From assembly GCF_949987515.2 (NCBI RefSeq), contig NW_027192651.1, positions 558,001-622,000 on the forward strand: a DNA stretch of 64,000 nt. Reading direction: 5' to 3'. This DNA comes from Delphinus delphis. Its lineage: Eukaryota; Chordata; Mammalia; Artiodactyla; Delphinidae. The position numbers and the translations under genes are program-made. Positions 36,331 through 48,967 of this stretch are shown piece after piece (the first letter of the stretch is position 1; each line of letters opens with the position of its first letter). Under the pieces are notes generated by a model that was not told the origin of the DNA, did not search any database, and saw nothing but the letters and a program-made list of their open reading frames with translations.

Positions 36331-37911
36331 ATGTGTACAGGGGCATAAACGCAGCAGTGATAGGATTGGAGAGGTTCGGTGAGCAAATGAAGACCCTTTG
36401 AAGTCATATTGCATGGTACCCATTCCACGGGTCTCAACTACCCAGGTTTTAGGTATTCTTCCTTCAGCTAAAACATGCATGTGGAACCCAGAGTATGATC
36501 AACCATGTGATCAGGAGACGTGTTCAAATATGTCTCAGTTTTCCTCCCCTGGTACTCGGGTGCAACATTCCAGACGCTTTACTAACACTCTCCCCACTTG
36601 GAGAGTCAGCGCCTTTAACCTCCTGTTTGGCCCAGTTTGCAATTTCTGCGGAAGATGAACAGGAATAGAGAGAACCAATGAGAGGCTAGCTGGAGGTGTC
36701 TGGACGGGCTAATTTAACTCTCATTTCCCACCAGGAGGAGGAAATAACCAAAGGCTCAGCGTGCCATGCCAGAACCAGATTAGGGCCTGAAGCCATCCTG
36801 CGGTGTTGCGGCCAGGTCACAAGAAAGCGAGTTGAAGAAAGGAGCTCAGGGGCACTGTAATTCACAAACCTGCACAGTTATAAATGACAGCTATCGTCCA
36901 AAAATAGACTGAAGTAAGGCTGCCAAGAGGACTTGAAAGCGGGGCAGAATTGCAGGAAACCGATTTCAGGAGGTAGAGTGGAATTGCATTGAAAGCATAG
37001 GAAAAGAGGCAGAACGTCCACAATGATGCACTTGGCCAAAAAGGGCGTATGCGTTTTTTCCTGAATATATTCAGGAAAAAACGCATACGCCCTTTTTGGC
37101 CAACCAAGCAAGCTTGCAAAGGAAATCTGCACTACAATGAAGTCTCACTTCCCCCCCGGTCAAAAGGGCCATCTAAAAAAAGTGTAAAATCCAGAAAGGC
37201 AGGACAGGCCATGGAGAACTGGGAGCCTTGTTATGCTGATGGGCGGGATGTAAATTGCCAACAGACACTCGGGAGAAGTGTATGGTGTTTCCTGAAACAT
37301 CTAAAAAACAAAGCAACAGAGCCTAGGGCACTGCCACTTATGGTCCTATAGCTTAGGGAAATTAAAATCAAAAAGACACAGCCACCCCAAAGTTTGGGAC
37401 GCCTCTGTTTACAAGAACCTCGTTTACCATACAAGTTCAACATCGCAGAAAGTGAAAAATGGATAAAGAAGTTGTGGTATTTACTTACAAAGCAATATCA
37501 CTCAGCAATGAAATCTATGTCATCAGGCCCTTAGCATCACAATGAGTGGATTCAGGTATGATGATTCTAACTGAAATAAGTCACACAGAAAAAGAAACAT
37601 CATAAGATATCAGTAATACACGGAATGGAAATTTGGCTACACAGGAACTGAATTACAGAACAGAACAGGGTCTCAAATTTAGAAAACCAACTTATGCTTG
37701 CTTAAGGGTAAAGGTGAGTTGGGGTGCTGCATAAAACCAGAGATTGAAATGAGCACAGATAAAGTTCCTTAAGTCAAATATGGAATAGACAAGAGCTACT
37801 CCTTGCTCTACGAAATGGACTCAACACCGCATATTAAACGCCTAAGAATGTACCTGACTAGTAAGTATCGTAAAACCTATGGATTGCTATGTCTCCAAAA
37901 GAGAATCAAGC
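36331..37911 (+). repeat. Satellite monomer M24 (type B, 1581 bp)
   Basis: Counterpart of M16. Private 'gaatagagagaac', 'gtagagtgg' (seen also in M3/M5), 'cgtttaccatac' (C-like) and 'ctctacgaaatgg'. Palindrome 37032-37103, perfect. Confidence 0.96.
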
Positions 37912-39491
37912 ATGTGTACAGGGGCATAAACGCAGCAGTGATAGGATTGGAGAGGTTCGGTGAGCAAATGAAGACCCTTTGAAGTCATATTGCATGGTAC
38001 CCATTCCACGGGTTTCAACTACCCAGGTTTAAGGTATTCTTCCTTCAGCTAAAACATGCATGTGGAACCTAGAGTATGATCAACCATGTGAATGGGAGAC
38101 GTGTTCAAATATGTCTCAGTTTTCCTCCCCTGGTACTCGGGTGCAACATTCCAGACGCTTTACTAACACTCTCCCGACTTGGAGAGTCAGTCCCTTTAAC
38201 CTCCTGTTTGGCCCAGTTTGCAATTTCTGCGGAAGATGAACAGGAATAGCGAGAACCAATGAGAGGCTAGCTGGAGGTGTCTGGACGGGCAAATTTAACT
38301 CTCATTTCCCACCAGGAAGAGGAATTAACCAAAGGCTCAACGTGCCGTGCCGGAACCATATTAGGGCCTGAAACCATCCTGCGGTGTTGCGGCCAGCTCA
38401 AAAGAAAGCGAGTTGAAGAAAGGAGCTCAGGGGCACTGTAATTCACAAACCTGCAGAGTTATAAATGACAGCTATCGTCCAAAAATAGACTGAAGTAAGG
38501 CTGCCAAGAGGACTTGAAAGCAGTGCAGAATTGCAAGAAACCGATTTCATGAGGTAGACTGGAATTGCATTGAAAGCATAGGAAAAGAGGCAGTACGTCC
38601 ACAATGATGCACTTGGCCAAAAAGGGCGTATGCGTTTTTTCCTGAATATATTCAGGAAAAAACGCATACGCCCTTTTTGGCCAACCAAGCAAGCTTGCAA
38701 AGGAAATCTGCACTACAATGAAGTCTCACTTCCCCCCGGGCAAAAGGGCCATCTGAAAAAACTGTAAAATCCAGAAAGGCAGGACAGGCCATGGAGAACT
38801 GGGAGCCTTGTTATGCTGATGGGCGGGATGTAAATTGCCAACAGACACTCGGGAGAAGTGTATGGTGTTTCCTGAAACATCTAAAAAACAAAGCAACAGA
38901 GCCTAGGGCACTTCCACTTATGGTCCTAGAGCTTAGGGAAATTAAAATCAAAAAGACACAGCCACCCCAAAGTTTGGGACGCCTCCGTTTACAAGAACCT
39001 CGTTTACCATACAAGTTCAATATCACAGAAAGTGAAAAATGGATAAAGAATTTGTGGTACTTACGTACAATGCAGTATCACTCAGCAATGAAATCTATGT
39101 CATCAGGCCCGTAGCAGCATAATGAGTGGATTCAGGTACGATGATTCTAACTGAAATAAGTCACACAGAAAAAGAAACATCATAAGATATCACTAATACA
39201 CGGAATGTAAACTTGGCTACACAGGAACTGCATTCCAAAACAGAACAGGGTCTCAAATTTAGAAAACCAACTTATGCTTGCTTAAGGGTAAAGGTGAGTT
39301 GGGGTGCTGCATAAAACCAGAGATTGAAATGAGCACAGATAAAGTTCCTTAAGCCAAATATGGAATAGACAAGAGCTACTCCTTGCTCAACGAAATGTAC
39401 TCAACACCGCATATTAAACGCCTAAGAATGTACCTGACTAGTAAGTATCGGAAAACCTATGGATTGCTATGTCTCCAAAAGAGAATCAAGC
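37912..39491 (+). repeat. Satellite monomer M25 (type C, 1580 bp)
   Basis: Counterpart of M17 with the open L1 frame at 38791. Palindrome 38613-38684, perfect. Confidence 0.96.
38791..39114 (+). pseudogene. L1 ORF2 C-terminal remnant, open frame (M25)
   Basis: HOR counterpart of the frame at 26151 (shift 12,640 bp), but with G21 rather than R21. That makes 'ctccggag' a private change in M17. Codon 47 is GAG. Confidence 0.72.
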
Positions 39492-41071
39492 ATGTGTACA
39501 GGGGCATAAACGCAGCAGTGATAGGATTGGAGAGGTTCGGTGAGCAAATGAAGACCCTTTGAAGTCATATTGCATGGTCCGCATTACACGGGTCTCAACT
39601 CTCCAGGTTTAAGGTATTCTTCCTTCAGCTAAAACATGCATGTGGAACCTAGAGTATGATCAACCATGTGATCGGGAGACGTGTTCAAATATGTCTCAGT
39701 TTTCCTCCCCTGGTACTCGGGTGCAACATTCCAGACGCTTTACTAACACTCTCCCGACTTGGAGAGTCAGTCCCTTTAACCTCCTGTTTGGCCCAGTTTG
39801 CAATTTCTGCGGAAGATGAACAGGAATAGCGAGAACCAATGAGAGACTAGCTGGAGGTGTCTGGACGGGCAAATTTAACTCTCATTTCTCACCAGGAAGA
39901 GGAATTAACCAAAGGCTCAGCGTGCCGTGCCAGAACCAGATTAGGGCCTGAAGCCATCCTGCGGTGTTGCGGCCAGGTCACAAGAAAGCGAGTTGAAGAA
40001 AGGAGCTCAGGGGCACTGTAATTCACAAACCTGCAGACTTATAAATGACAGCTATCGTCCAAAAATAGACTGAAGTAAGGCTGCCAAGAGGACTTGAAAG
40101 CGGGGCAGAATTGCAGGAAACCGATTTCAGGAGGTAGACTGGAATTGCATTGAAAGCATAGGAAAAGAGGCAGAACGTCCACAAAGATGCACTTGGCCAA
40201 AAAGGGCGTATGCGTTTTTTCCTGAATATATTCAGGAAAAAACGCATACGCCCTTTTTGGCCAACCAAGCAAGCTTGCAAAGGAAATCTGCACTACAATG
40301 AAGTCTCACTTCCCCCCGGTCAAAAGGGCCATCTGAAAAAAGTGTAAAATACAGAAAGACAAGACAGGCCATGGAGAACTGGGAGCCTTGTTATGCTGAT
40401 GGGCGGGATGTAAATTGCCAACAGACAATCGGGAGAAGTGTATGGTGTTTCCTGAAAAATGTAAAAAACAAAGCAACAGAACCTAGGGCACTTCCACTTA
40501 TGGTCCTATAGGTTAGGGAAATTAAAATCAAAAAGACACAGCCACCCCAAAGTTTGGAACGGCTCTGTTTACAAGAACCTCGTTTACAGTACAAGTTCAA
40601 CATCGCAGAAAGTGAAAAATGGATAAAGAAGTTGTGGTATTTACTTACAAAGCAATATCACTCAGCAATGAAATCTGTGTCATCAGGCCCTTAGCAGCAC
40701 AATGAGTGGATTCAGGTACGATGATTCTACCTGAAATAAGTCACACAGAAAAAGAAACATCATAAGATATCACTAATACACGGAATGTAAACTTGGCTAC
40801 ACAGGAACTGAATTCCAAAACAGAACAGTGTCTCAAATTTAGAAAACCAACTTATGCTTGCTTAAGGGTAAAGGTGAGTTGGGGTGCTGCATAAAACCAG
40901 AGATTAAAATGAGCACAGATAAAGTTCCTTAAGCCAAATATGGAATAGACAAGAGCTACTCCTTGCTCAACGAAATGGACTCAACACCGCATATTAAACG
41001 CCTAAGAATGTACCTGACTAGTAAGTATCTTAAAACCTATGGATTGCTATGTCTCCGAAAGAGAATCAAGC
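39492..41071 (+). repeat. Satellite monomer M26 (type D, 1580 bp)
   Basis: Counterpart of M18 and M39. Private 'ataggttaggg' at ~40508. Palindrome 40193-40264, perfect. Confidence 0.96.
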
Positions 41072-42651
41072 ATGTGTACAGGGGCATAAACGCAGCAGTG
41101 ATAGGATTGGAGAGGTTCGGTGAGCAAATGAAGACCCTTTGAAGTCATATTGCATGGTACCCATTCCACGGGTTTCAACTACCCAGGTTTAAGGTATTCT
41201 TCCTTCAGCTAAAACATGCATGTGGAACCTAGAGTATGATCAACCATGTGATCGGGAGACGTGTTCAAATATGTCTCAGTTTTTGTACCCTGGTACTCGG
41301 GTGCAACATTCCAGACGCTTTACTAACACTCTCCCGACTTGGAGAGTCAGTCCCTTTAACCTCCTGTTTGGCCCAGTTTGCAATTTCTGCGGAAGATGAA
41401 CAGGAATAGCGAGAACCAATGAGAGGCTAGCTGGAGGTGTCTGGACGGGCAAATGTAACTCTCATTTCCCACCAGGAAGACGAATTAACCAAAGGCTCAG
41501 CATGCCGTGCCGGAACCAGATTAGGGCCTGAAGCCATCCTGCGGTATTGCGGCCAGCTCAAAAGAAAGCGAGTTGAAGAAAGGAGCTCAGGGGCACTGTA
41601 ATTCACAAACCTGCAGAGTTATAAATGACAGCTATCGTCCAAAAATAGACTGAAGTAAGGCTGCCAAGAGGACTTGAAAGCAGGGCAGAATTGCAGGAAA
41701 CTGATTTCAGGAGGTAGACTGGAATTGCATTGAAAGCATAGGAAAAGAGGCAGAACGTCCACAATGATGCACTTGGCCAAAAAGGGCGTATGCGTTTTTT
41801 CCTGAATATATTCAGGAAAAAACGCATACGCCCTTTTTGGCCAACCAAGCAAGCTTGCAAAGGAAATCTGCACTACAATGAAGTCTCACTTCCCCCCGGG
41901 CAAAAGGGCCATCTGAAAAAACTGTAAAATCCAGAAAGGCAGGACAGACCATGGAGAACTGGGAGCCTTGTTATGCTGAAGGGCGGGATGTAAATTGCCA
42001 ACAACCACTCGGGAGAAGTGTATGGTGTTTCCTGAAACATCTAAAAAACAAAGCAACAGAGCCTAGGGCACTTCCACTTATGGTCCTATTGCTTACGGAA
42101 ATTAAAATCAAAAAGACACAGCCACCCCAAAGTTTGGGAGGCCTCCGTTTACAAGAACCTCGTTTACCATACAAGTTCAATATCACAGAAAGTGAAAAAT
42201 GGATAAAGAACTTGTGGTACTTACGTACAATGCAGTATCACTCAGCAATGAAATCTATGTCATCAGGCCCATAGCAGCATAATGAGTGGATTAAGGTACG
42301 ATGATTCTAACTGAAATAAGTCACACAGAAAAAGAAACATCATAAGATATCACTAATACACGGAATGTAAACTTGGCTACACAGGAACTGCATTCCAAAA
42401 CAGAACAGGGTCTCAAATTTAGAAAACCAACTTATGCTTGCTTAAGGGGAAAGGTGAGTTGGGTTGCTGCATAAAACCAGAGATTGAAATGAGCACAGAT
42501 AAAGTTCCTTAAGCCAAATATGGAATAGACAAGAGCTACTCCTTGCTCAACGAAATGGACTCAACACCGCATATTAAACGCCTAAGAATGTACCTGACTA
42601 GTAAGTATCTTAAAACCTATGGATTGCTATGTCTCCGAAGGGGAATCAAGC
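41072..42651 (+). repeat. Satellite monomer M27 (type E, 1580 bp)
   Basis: Left half as in M19 plus 'gcggtattgc' and 'gaaactgattt'; right half distinct ('cagaccatgg', 'gctgaagggc', 'attgcttacgg', 'gggaggcctcc'). Palindrome 41773-41844, perfect. Same combination as M40. Confidence 0.96.
41951..42274 (+). pseudogene. L1 ORF2 C-terminal remnant, variant frame (M27)
   Basis: The frame is kept open by a different change: codon 47 is TTG ('cctattg') rather than TAG or GAG, followed by 'cttacgg'. It also carries D10E, T19P and R64G relative to the frame at 21411. It differs from E-type M19, whose right half is F type, so the right half of M27 was acquired by exchange. Confidence 0.72.
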
Positions 42652-44229
42652 ATGTGTACAGGGGCATAAACGCAGCAGTGATAGGATTGGAGAGGTTCGG
42701 TGAGCAAATGAAGACCCTTTGAAGTCATATTGCATGGTACCCATTCCACGGGTTTCACCTACCCAGGTTTTAGGTATTCCTCCTTCAGCTAAAACATGCA
42801 TGTGGAACCCAGAGTATGATCAACCATGTGATCGGGAGACGTGTTCAAATATGTCTCAGTTTTCCTCCCCTGGTACTCGGGTGCAACATTCCAGACGCTT
42901 TAGTAACACTCTCCCCACTTGGAGAGTCAGCACCTTTAACCTCCTGTTTGGCCCAGTTTGCAATTTCTGCGGAAGATGAACAGGAATAGCGAGAACCAAT
43001 GAGAGACTAGCTGGAGGTGTCTGGACGGGCAAATTTAACTCTCATTTCCCACCAGGAAGAGGAATTAACCAAAGGCTCAGCGTGCCGTGCCGGAACCAGA
43101 TTAGGGCCTGAAGCCATCCTGCGGTGTTGCGACCAGCTCACAAGAAAGCGAGTTGAAGAAAGGAGCTCAGGGGCACTGTAATTCACAAACCTGCAGAGTT
43201 ATAAATGACAGCTATCGTCCAAAAATAGACTGAAGTAAGGCTGCCAAGAGGACTTGGAAGCGGGGCAGAATTGCAGGAAACCGATTTCAGGAGGTAGACT
43301 GGAATTGCATTGAAAGCATAGGAAAAGAGGCAGAACGTCCACAATGATGCACTTGGCCAAAAAGGGCGTATGCGTTTTTTCCTGAATATATTCAGGAAAA
43401 AACGCATACGCCCTTTTTGGCCAACCAAGCAAGCTTGCAAAGGAAATCTGCACTACATGAAGTTTCACTTCCCCCCGGTCAAAAGGGCCATCTGAAAAAA
43501 GTGTAAAATCCAGAAAGGCAGGACAGGCCATGGAGAACTGGGAGCCTTGTTATGCTGATGGGCGGGATGTAAATTGCCAACAGACACTCGGGAGAAGTGT
43601 ATGGTGTTTCCTGAAACATCTAAAAAACAAAGCAACAGAGCCTAGGGCACTTCCACTTATGGTCCTATAGCTTAGGGAAATTAAAATCAAAAAGACACAG
43701 CCACCCCAAAGTTTGGGACGCCTCCGTTTACAAGAACCTCGTTTACCGTACAAGTTCAATATCACAGAAAGTGAAAAATGGATAAAGAACTTGTGGTACT
43801 TACGTACAATGCAGTGTCACTCAGCAGTGAAATCTATGTCATCAGGCCCGTAGCAGCATAATGAGTGGATTCAGGTACGATGATTCTAACTGAAATAAGT
43901 CACACAGAAAAAGAAACATCATAAGATATCACTAATACACGGAATGTAAATTGGCTACACAGGAACTGCATTACAGAACAGAACAGGGTCTCAAATTTAG
44001 AAAACCAACTTATGCTTGCTTAAGGGGAAAGGTGAGTTGGGGTGCTGCATAAAACCAGAGATTGAAATGAGCACAGATAAAGTTCCTTAAGCCAAATATG
44101 GAATAGACAAGAGCTACTCCTTGCTCAATGAAATGGACTCAACACCGCATATTAAACGCCTAAGAATGTACCTGACTAGTAAGTATCTTAAAACCTATGG
44201 ATTGCTATGTCTCCGAAGGGGAATCAAGC
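42652..44229 (+). repeat. Satellite monomer M28 (type F, 1578 bp)
   Basis: First F monomer. The short deletion in 'ctacatgaagtttc' fuses two minus-strand frames into a fortuitous 110-codon ORF, 43199-43531. Palindrome 43353-43424, perfect. Confidence 0.96.
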
Positions 44230-45809
44230 ATGTGTACAGGGGCATAAACGCAGCAGTGATAGGATTGGAGAGGTTCGGTGAGCAAATGAAGACCCTTTGA
44301 AGTCATATTGCATGGTACCCATTCCACGGGTTTCAACTACCCAGGTTTTAGGTATTCTTCCTTCAGCTAAAACATGCATGTGGAACCCAGAGTATGATCA
44401 ACCATGTGATCGGGAGACGTGTTCAAATATGTCTCAGTTTTCCTCCCCTGGTACTCGGGTGCAACATTCCAGACGCTTTAGTAACACTCTCCCCACTTGG
44501 AGAGTCAGCGCCTTTAACCTCCTGTTTGGCCCAGTTTGCAATTTCTGCGGAAGATGAACAGGAATAGCGAGAACCAATGAGAGACTAGCTGGAGGTGTCT
44601 GGACGGGCAAATTTAACTCTCATTTCCCACCAGGAAGAGGAATTAACCAAAGGCTCAGCGTGCCGTGAAGGAACCAGATTAGCGCCTGAAGCCATCCTGC
44701 GGTGTTGCGGCCAGCTCACAAGAAAGCGAGTTGAAGAAAGGAGCTCAGGGGCACTGTAATTCACAAACCTGCAGAGTTATAAATGACAGCTATCGTCCAA
44801 AAATAGACTGAAGTAAGGCTGCCAAGAGGACTTGAAAGCGGGGCAGAATTGCAGGAAACCGATTTCAGGAGGTAGACTGGAATTGCATTGAAAGCATAGG
44901 AAAAGCGGCAGAACGTCCACAATGATGCACTTGGCCAAAAAGGGCGTATGCGTTTTTTCCTGAATATATTCAGGAAAAAACGCATACGCACTTTTTAGCC
45001 AACCAAGCAAGCTTGCAAAGGAAATCTGCACTACAATGAAGTTTCACTTCCCCCCGGTCAAAAGGGCCATCTGAATAAAGTGTAAAATCCAGAAAGGCAG
45101 GACAGGCCATGGAGAACTGGGAGCCTTGTTATGCTGATGCGCGGGATGTAAATTGCCAACAGACACTCGGGAGAAGTGTATGGTGTTTCCTGAAACATCT
45201 AAAAAACAAAGCAACAGAGCCTAGGGCACTTCCACTTATGGTCCTATAGCTTAGGGAAATTAAAATCAAAAAGACACAGCCACCCCAAAGTTTGGGACGC
45301 CTCTGTTTACAAGAACCTCGTTTACCGTACAAGTTCAATATCACAGAAAGTGAAAAATGGATAAAGAACTTGTGGTACTTACGTACAATGCAGTATCACT
45401 CAGCAATGAAATCTATGTCATCAGGCCCGTAGCAGCATAATGAGTGGATTCAGGTACGATGATTCTAACTGAAATAAGTCACACAGAAAAAGAAACATCA
45501 TAAGATATCAGTAATACACGGAATGTAAACTTGGCTACACAGGAACTGCATTCCAAAACAGAACAGGGTCTCAAATTTAGAAAACCAACTTATGCTTGCT
45601 TAAGGGGAAAGGTGAGTTGGGGTGCTGCATAAAACCAGAGATTGAAATGAGCACAGATAAAGTTCCTTAAGCCAAATATGGAATAGACAAGAGCTACTCC
45701 TTGCTCAATGAAATGGACTCAACACCGCATATTAAACGCCTAAGAATGTACCTGACTAGTAAGTATCTTAAAACCTATGGATTGCTATGTCTCCGAAGGG
45801 GAATCAAGC
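44230..45809 (+). repeat. Satellite monomer M29 (type G, 1580 bp)
   Basis: First G monomer. Palindrome 44931-45002 has two right-arm mismatches. Near the end it has 'ctcaatgaaatgg', where M31 has 'ctcaacgaaatgg'. Confidence 0.96.
44931..45002. repeat. Palindrome, G-type variant (M29; same in M31 and M33)
   Basis: The right arm reads 'gcatacgcactttttagcc', two changes not matched in the left arm. Identical copies are at 48089-48160 and 51247-51318. The right-arm change 'gcatacgcac' alone also occurs in M7 (10173-10244) and M35 (54407-54478). Confidence 0.9.
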
Positions 45810-47387
45810 ATGTGTACAGGGGCATAAACGCAGCAGTGATAGGATTGGAGAGGTTCGGTGAGCAAATGAAGACCCTTTGAAGTCATATTGCATGGTACCC
45901 ATTCCACGGGTTTCACCTACCCAGGTTTTAGGTATTCCTCCTTCAGCTAAAACATGCATGTGGAACCCAGAGTATGATCAACCATGTGATCGGGAGACGT
46001 GTTCAAATATGTCTCAGTTTTCCTCCCCTGGTACTCGGGTGCAACATTCCAGACGCTTTAGTAACACTCTCCCCACTTGGAGAGTCAGCACCTTTAACCT
46101 CCTGTTTGGCCCAGTTTGCAATTTCTGCGGAAGATGAACAGGAATAGCGAGAACCAATGAGAGACTAGCTGGAGGTGTCTGGACGGGCAAATTTAACTCT
46201 CATTTCCCACCAGGAAGAGGAATTAACCAAAGGCTCAGCGTGCCGTGCCGGAACCAGATTAGGGCCTGAAGCCATCCTGCGGTGTTGCGACCAGCTCACA
46301 AGAAAGCGAGTTGAAGAAAGGAGCTCAGGGGCACTGTAATTCACAAACCTGCAGAGTTATAAATGACAGCTATCGTCCAAAAATAGACTGAAGTAAGGCT
46401 GCCAAGAGGACTTGGAAGCGGGGCAGAATTGCAGGAAACCGATTTCAGGAGGTAGACTGGAATTGCATTGAAAGCATAGGAAAAGAGGCAGAACGTCCAC
46501 AATGATGCACTTGGCCAAAAAGGGCGTATGCGTTTTTTCCTGAATATATTCAGGAAAAAACGCATACGCCCTTTTTGGCCAACCAAGCAAGCTTGCAAAG
46601 GAAATCTGCACTACATGAAGTTTCACTTCCCCCCGGTCAAAAGGGCCATCTGAAAAAAGTGTAAAATCCAGAAAGGCAGGACAGGCCATGGAGAACTGGG
46701 AGCCTTGTTATGCTGATGGGCGGGATGTAAAATGCCAACAACCACTCGGGAGAAGTGTATGGTGTTTCCTGAAACATCTAAAAAACAAAGCAACAGAGCC
46801 TAGGGCACTTCCACTTATGGTCCTATAGCTTAGGGAAATTAAAATCAAAAAGACACAGCCACCCCAAAGTTTGGGACGCCTCCGTTTACAAGAACCTCGT
46901 TTACCGTACAAGTTCAATATCACAGAAAGTGAAAAATGGATAAAGAACTTGTGGTACTTACGTACAATGCAGTGTCACTCAGCAGTGAAATCTATGTCAT
47001 CAGGCCCGTAGCAGCATAATGAGTGGATTCAGGTACGATGATTCTAACTGAAATAAGTCACACAGAAAAAGAAACATCATAAGATATCACTAATACACGG
47101 AATGTAAATTGGCTACACAGGAACTGCATTACAGAACAGAACAGGGTCTCAAATTTAGAAAACCAACTTATGCTTGCTTAAGGGGAAAGGTGAGTTGGGG
47201 TGCTGCATAAAACCAGAGATTGAAATGAGCACAGATAAAGTTCCTTAAGCCAAATATGGAATAGACAAGAGCTACTCCTTGCTCAATGAAATGGACTCAA
47301 CACCGCATATTAAACGCCTAAGAATGTACCTGACTAGTAAGTATCTTAAAACCTATGGATTGCTATGTCTCCGAAGGGGAATCAAGC
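45810..47387 (+). repeat. Satellite monomer M30 (type F, 1578 bp)
   Basis: Matches M28 and M32 except for a patch at ~46729-46741 ('gtaaaatgccaacaaccac') that has A-type bases. Palindrome 46511-46582, perfect. Confidence 0.96.
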
Positions 47388-48967
47388 ATGTGTACAGGGG
47401 CATAAACGCAGCAGTGATAGGATTGGAGAGGTTCGGTGAGCAAATGAAGACCCTTTGAAGTCATATTGCATGGTACCCATTCCACGGGTTTCAACTACCC
47501 AGGTTTTAGGTATTCTTCCTTCAGCTAAAACATGCATGTGGAACCCAGAGTATGATCAACCATGTGATCGGGAGACGTGTTCAAATATGTCTCAGTTTTC
47601 CTCCCCTGGTACTCGGGTGCAACATTCCAGACGCTTTAGTAACACTCTCCCCACTTGGAGAGTCAGCGCCTTTAACCTCCTGTTTGGCCCAGTTTGCAAT
47701 TTCTGCGGAAGATGAACAGGAATAGCGAGAACCAATGAGAGACTAGCTGGAGGTGTCTGGACGGGCAAATTTAACTCTCATTTCCCACCAGGAAGAGGAA
47801 TTAACCAAAGGCTCAGCGTGCCGTGAAGGAACCAGATTAGCGCCTGAAGCCATCCTGCGGTGTTGCGGCCAGCTCACAAGAAAGCGAGTTGAAGAAAGGA
47901 GCTCAGGGGCACTGTAATTCACAAACCTGCAGAGTTATAAATGACAGCTATCGTCCAAAAATAGACTGAAGTAAGGCTGCCAAGAGGACTTGAAAGCGGG
48001 GCAGAATTGCAGGAAACCGATTTCAGGAGGTAGACTGGAATTGCATTGAAAGCATAGGAAAAGCGGCAGAACGTCCACAATGATGCACTTGGCCAAAAAG
48101 GGCGTATGCGTTTTTTCCTGAATATATTCAGGAAAAAACGCATACGCACTTTTTAGCCAACCAAGCAAGCTTGCAAAGGAAATCTGCACTACAATGAAGT
48201 TTCACTTCCCCCCGGTCAAAAGGGCCATCTGAATAAAGTGTAAAATCCAGAAAGGCAGGACAGGCCATGGAGAACTGGGAGCCTTGTTATGCTGATGCGC
48301 GGGATGTAAATTGCCAACAGACACTCGGGAGAAGTGTATGGTGTTTCCTGAAACATCTAAAAAACAAAGCAACAGAGCCTAGGGCACTTCCACTTATGGT
48401 CCTATAGCTTAGGGAAATTAAAATCAAAAAGACACAGCCACCCCAAAGTTTGGGACGCCTCTGTTTACAAGAACCTCGTTTACCGTACAAGTTCAATATC
48501 ACAGAAAGTGAAAAATGGATAAAGAACTTGTGGTACTTACGTACAATGCAGTATCACTCAGCAATGAAATCTATGTCATCAGGCCCGTAGCAGCATAATG
48601 AGTGGATTCAGGTACGATGATTCTAACTGAAATAAGTCACACAGAAAAAGAAACATCATAAGATATCAGTAATACACGGAATGTAAACTTGGCTACACAG
48701 GAACTGCATTCCAAAACAGAACAGGGTCTCAAATTTAGAAAACCAACTTATGCTTGCTTAAGGGGAAAGGTGAGTTGGGGTGCTGCATAAAACCAGAGAT
48801 TGAAATGAGCACAGATAAAGTTCCTTAAGCCAAATATGGAATAGACAAGAGCTACTCCTTGCTCAACGAAATGGACTCAACACCGCATATTAAACGCCTA
48901 AGAATGTACCTGACTAGTAAGTATCTTAAAACCTATGGATTGCTATGTCTCCGAAGGGGAATCAAGC
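47388..48967 (+). repeat. Satellite monomer M31 (type G, 1580 bp)
   Basis: Copy of M29 at 3158 bp. Palindrome 48089-48160, the two-mismatch G variant. Confidence 0.96.

Larger units (their letters stand above)
34752..39491 (+). repeat. Trimer sub-repeat A'-B-C inside HOR copy 2 (M23-M25)
   Basis: This is the 12,640-bp counterpart of M15-M17, and again follows an A-B-C set (M20-M22). The 1-bp deletion 'ttcttcagcta' near 34881 is shared with M15 near 22241 and marks the A' left half. Confidence 0.82.
30211..41940 (+). repeat. Eight-monomer HOR, copy 2 (M20-M27)
   Basis: Type order is A, B, C, A', B, C, D, E without the extra monomer. Differences from copy 1 are sparse: for example 'ttcacgaaaa' in M22, 'gaacagaattac' in M24, 'ataggttaggg' in M26 and 'gaaactgatttc' in M27. 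The match ends in M27 between ~41933 and 41947, where M27 departs from M19. Confidence 0.88.

Noticed and set aside
15990..41940. The repeated blocks as pure assembly artefact
   Set aside because: Copies differ by private substitutions (M22, M24, M26, M27) and by a whole-monomer indel, which a simple duplicated contig would not show. Not excluded without reads.
43199..43531. 110-codon minus-strand ORF in M28, M30 and M32
   Set aside because: Created by a short deletion at 'ctacatgaag' that joins two frames; its recurrence simply follows the duplicated dimer.
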